64,000 nucleotides of DNA, from contig NZ_BMMF01000002.1 in assembly GCF_014645695.1 (NCBI RefSeq), positions 376,292 through 440,291 of the forward strand. The letters are read 5' to 3'. The DNA comes from Salinarimonas ramus. Its GTDB lineage: Bacteria > Pseudomonadota > Alphaproteobacteria > Rhizobiales > Beijerinckiaceae. Below, piece by piece: positions 62,400 through 64,000 of this stretch. Position numbers and translations under genes: made by a program. The stretch's first letter is position 1; the number at the start of each line of letters is the position of its first letter. The notes beneath the pieces were generated by a model, which made no database searches, was not told the origin of the DNA, and saw only the letters and a program-made list of their open reading frames with translations.

Positions 62400-63518
62400 A
62401 TGAAGGTCACCGTCGAGCGCGCCTCTCTCCTGAAGGCGCTGGGTCACGTCCACCGCGTCGTCGAGCGACGCTCGACGATCCCGATCCTCTCGAACGTGCT
62501 CGTGCGCGTGGACGCGGAGGGGCTCGGCCTCAAGGCGACGGACCTCGACATGGAGGTGACGGAGACCATCAAGGCCGACGTCGTCCAGCCCGGCTCGACC
62601 ACGATCCCCGCCCACGTCATCTACGACATCGTCCGCAAGCTGCCCGACGGCGCGCAGATCTCGCTCGAGGCGACCGGCGAGGCCGGCCAGATGGTGCTGC
62701 GCTCCGGGCGCTCCAAGTTCACGCTGCAGACGCTGCCGGAGACCGACTTCCCGGACCTCGCCGCCGGCGAGATGAGCGTCTCCTTCGCCGTGAAGCCGGG
62801 CGATCTGCACAAGCTCATCGAGAAGACGCAATTCGCGATCTCCACAGAGGAGACGCGCTACTACCTCAACGGCATCTACTTCCACACGATCGAGAGCGAG
62901 GGCGAGACCGTGCTGCGCGCGGTGGCCACCGACGGCCATCGCCTCGCGCGCGCGCAGATGCCGGCGCCCGAGGGCGCGGCAGGCATGCCCGGCATCATCG
63001 TGCCGCGCAAGGCCGTCGCCGAGATCCTCAAGCTCGTCGAGGAGGGCGGGGAGCTCATCCGCGTCGAGCTCTCCCCGGCCAAGATCCGCGTGAGCTTCGA
63101 CAGCGTGATCCTCACCTCGAAGCTCATCGACGGCACCTTTCCGGACTACCAGCGCGTCATCCCCGCGGGCAACGACAAGTCCCTCGTCGTCGATCGCGAC
63201 CTCTTCGCCAAGGCGGTGGACCGCGTCTCGACCATCTCCTCGGAGCGCGGGCGGGCGGTGAAGCTCGCCATCGGCGACGGACGCGTGACGCTGTCGGTGA
63301 ACAACCCGGATTCCGGCTCGGCCACGGAGGAGATCGAGGTCGAGTACGAGGCGAGCCCGCTCGACATCGGCTTCAACGCCCGCTACCTCCTGGACATCAC
63401 GAGCCAGCTCGACGGCGACACCGCCCTCTTCAAGCTCGCCGATCCTGGCTCGCCGACCCTGATCCAGGACAAGGAGGGCGCACCCGCCCTCTACGTCCTC
63501 ATGCCGATGCGCGTGTGA
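62400..63518 (+). CDS. dnaN: DNA polymerase III beta sliding clamp
   Basis: The 372-residue clamp has the usual three-domain organisation: MKVTVERASLLKALGHVHRVVERRSTIPILSNVLV in two runs, IPAHVIYDIVRKLPDGAQISLE, TRYYLNGIYFHTIE, VATDGHRLARAQMP, FPDYQRVIPAGNDKSLVVDR and a C-terminal ALYVLMPMRV. It encircles DNA and tethers the replicative polymerase. recF follows after 40 bases. dnaA is not upstream: a nucleotidase gene lies there, and no DnaA box cluster was seen in the 217-base gap. Confidence 0.97.
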   Translation: MKVTVERASLLKALGHVHRVVERRSTIPILSNVLVRVDAEGLGLKATDLDMEVTETIKADVVQPGSTTIPAHVIYDIVRKLPDGAQISLEATGEAGQMVLRSGRSKFTLQTLPETDFPDLAAGEMSVSFAVKPGDLHKLIEKTQFAISTEETRYYLNGIYFHTIESEGETVLRAVATDGHRLARAQMPAPEGAAGMPGIIVPRKAVAEILKLVEEGGELIRVELSPAKIRVSFDSVILTSKLIDGTFPDYQRVIPAGNDKSLVVDRDLFAKAVDRVSTISSERGRAVKLAIGDGRVTLSVNNPDSGSATEEIEVEYEASPLDIGFNARYLLDITSQLDGDTALFKLADPGSPTLIQDKEGAPALYVLMPMRV

Positions 63519-63558
63519 GGACCGGCTACGCCGGCATCTAGGCCGGCCGGATGCGAGC

Positions 63559-64000
63559 ATGAGCGACGAGACGGGGGCCGGCCCGCGGGTCACGCGGCTC
63601 CTCCTGCAGGATTTCCGCTCCTACGCGACGCTCGACCTCGCGCCGCGCGCGGGCGTCGTGGCGCTCGTGGGCGAGAACGGCGCCGGCAAGACCAACATCA
63701 TCGAGGCGATCTCGCTGTTCGCACCCGGCCGCGGCCTGCGCCGGGCGGATTTCGCCGCCATGGCGCGCCAGGGTACGAGCGGCTTCACCGTCTCCCTCAC
63801 GCTGGACGGCGCCTATGGCGAGCATCGCCTGGGCACGGCGACGACGCTCGCCGGCGAGGGACGCTCGCGGGTGTGCCGCATCGACGGCGCGCCGGCCCCC
63901 TCGCCCGCCGCCTTCGGCGAATACCTGCGCCTCGTCTGGCTGACCCCCGATCTCGACGCGCTCTTCCGCGGCCCGGCGGGCGACCGCCGCCGCTTCCTCG
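63559..64000 (+). CDS. recF: DNA replication/repair protein RecF, N-terminal part (cut by window edge)
   Basis: The visible 147 residues begin RVTRLLLQDFRSYATLDLAPRAG, the RecF opening, and contain the Walker A motif GENGAGKTNIIEAISLFAPGRGLRRADFAAMAR and the family WLTPDLDALFRGPAGDRRRFL. RecF is an SMC-like ATPase that loads RecA at gaps with RecO and RecR. Its position after dnaN is standard. The frame is open to the end of the window. Confidence 0.95.
   Translation, partial: MSDETGAGPRVTRLLLQDFRSYATLDLAPRAGVVALVGENGAGKTNIIEAISLFAPGRGLRRADFAAMARQGTSGFTVSLTLDGAYGEHRLGTATTLAGEGRSRVCRIDGAPAPSPAAFGEYLRLVWLTPDLDALFRGPAGDRRRFL

Overview
The window is a compact, very GC-rich bacterial chromosome segment with almost no space between genes, many ATGA/GTGA stop-start overlaps, and GTG and TTG starts. 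It looks like an alphaproteobacterium of the Hyphomicrobiales (Rhizobiales). The pointers are the order dnaK-dnaJ-phospholipid N-methyltransferase, a DUF3126 gene next to cysE, an alphaproteobacterial-type RpoH promoter (CTTG-N18-CCTATAT) before dnaK, and many proteins with alphaproteobacterial character (DUF2336, DUF1203, SRAP, MsrP). The genus cannot be fixed from the sequence alone. Nearly everything is chromosomal core or ordinary accessory content. No phage, insertion sequence or CRISPR array was seen.

Layout. 1-1.03 kb: end of an SbtA-type bicarbonate transporter and its PII-like partner. 1.04-4.9 kb: a FAS1 protein, then an ECF42-type sigma factor with its YciI/DGPF partner, and a second ECF sigma factor with its anti-sigma factor. 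4.9-8.0 kb: DUF5996, a small GNAT protein, a membrane diguanylate cyclase and a glycolipid-binding-like protein. 8.06-11.3 kb: tRNA-Arg(ACG), a membrane histidine kinase and a MerA-like flavoprotein disulfide reductase. 11.3-12.06 kb is a lower-GC gap leading into an XRE regulator, followed by an acetylpolyamine amidohydrolase, CutA, NAD kinase, a receiver protein and an Hpt-like protein. 15.9-22.5 kb: DUF1203, DUF2336, lytic transglycosylase, a MaoC hydratase/CoA-ester lyase pair, TauE/SafE, a thioesterase and a DusA-type dihydrouridine synthase. 22.6-25.4 kb: rpmH-rnpA-yidC with a clear sigma70 promoter. 25.4-26.5 kb is a small toxin-antitoxin patch: an orphan CcdA-like antitoxin and a vapBC pair whose toxin appears to start at CTG.

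26.5-39 kb: a TrmJ-like methyltransferase with murI, a divergent lactonase/SDR sugar-oxidation pair, a bacterioferritin without its haem ligand, cysE-DUF3126, a dapB-gpmA-alkB operon, SRAP, a metal-site-degenerate peptide-deformylase-like protein, and a DUF3800 gene broken by one in-frame TGA. 39.2-43.4 kb: heat-shock dnaK-dnaJ and a PmtA-like methyltransferase. 43.4-50.2 kb: a class III aminotransferase, a flippase-like membrane protein overlapping tail to tail with a CDP-alcohol phosphatidyltransferase, pncB, and fdhD-mobA for molybdenum enzymes. 50.2-58.1 kb: a hairpin-rich gap, a two-gene RND efflux system behind a perfect 16-bp palindrome, GNAT, DUF167, TetR and LysR genes, and a candidate ~140-nt small RNA with its own promoter, an anti-Shine-Dalgarno loop and a strong terminator. 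58.1-64 kb: msrP, an HpcH/HpaI aldolase, a CpdB-like nucleotidase, dnaN and the start of recF.

The items most worth follow-up are the candidate small RNA at ~57.95-58.09 kb, the CTG-start vapC, the receiver/Hpt-like pair behind nadK, the haem-ligand-less bacterioferritin, the peptide-deformylase-like protein with its metal ligands replaced, and the nonsense-interrupted DUF3800 gene. I did not see a clear multi-gene system that is wholly new.
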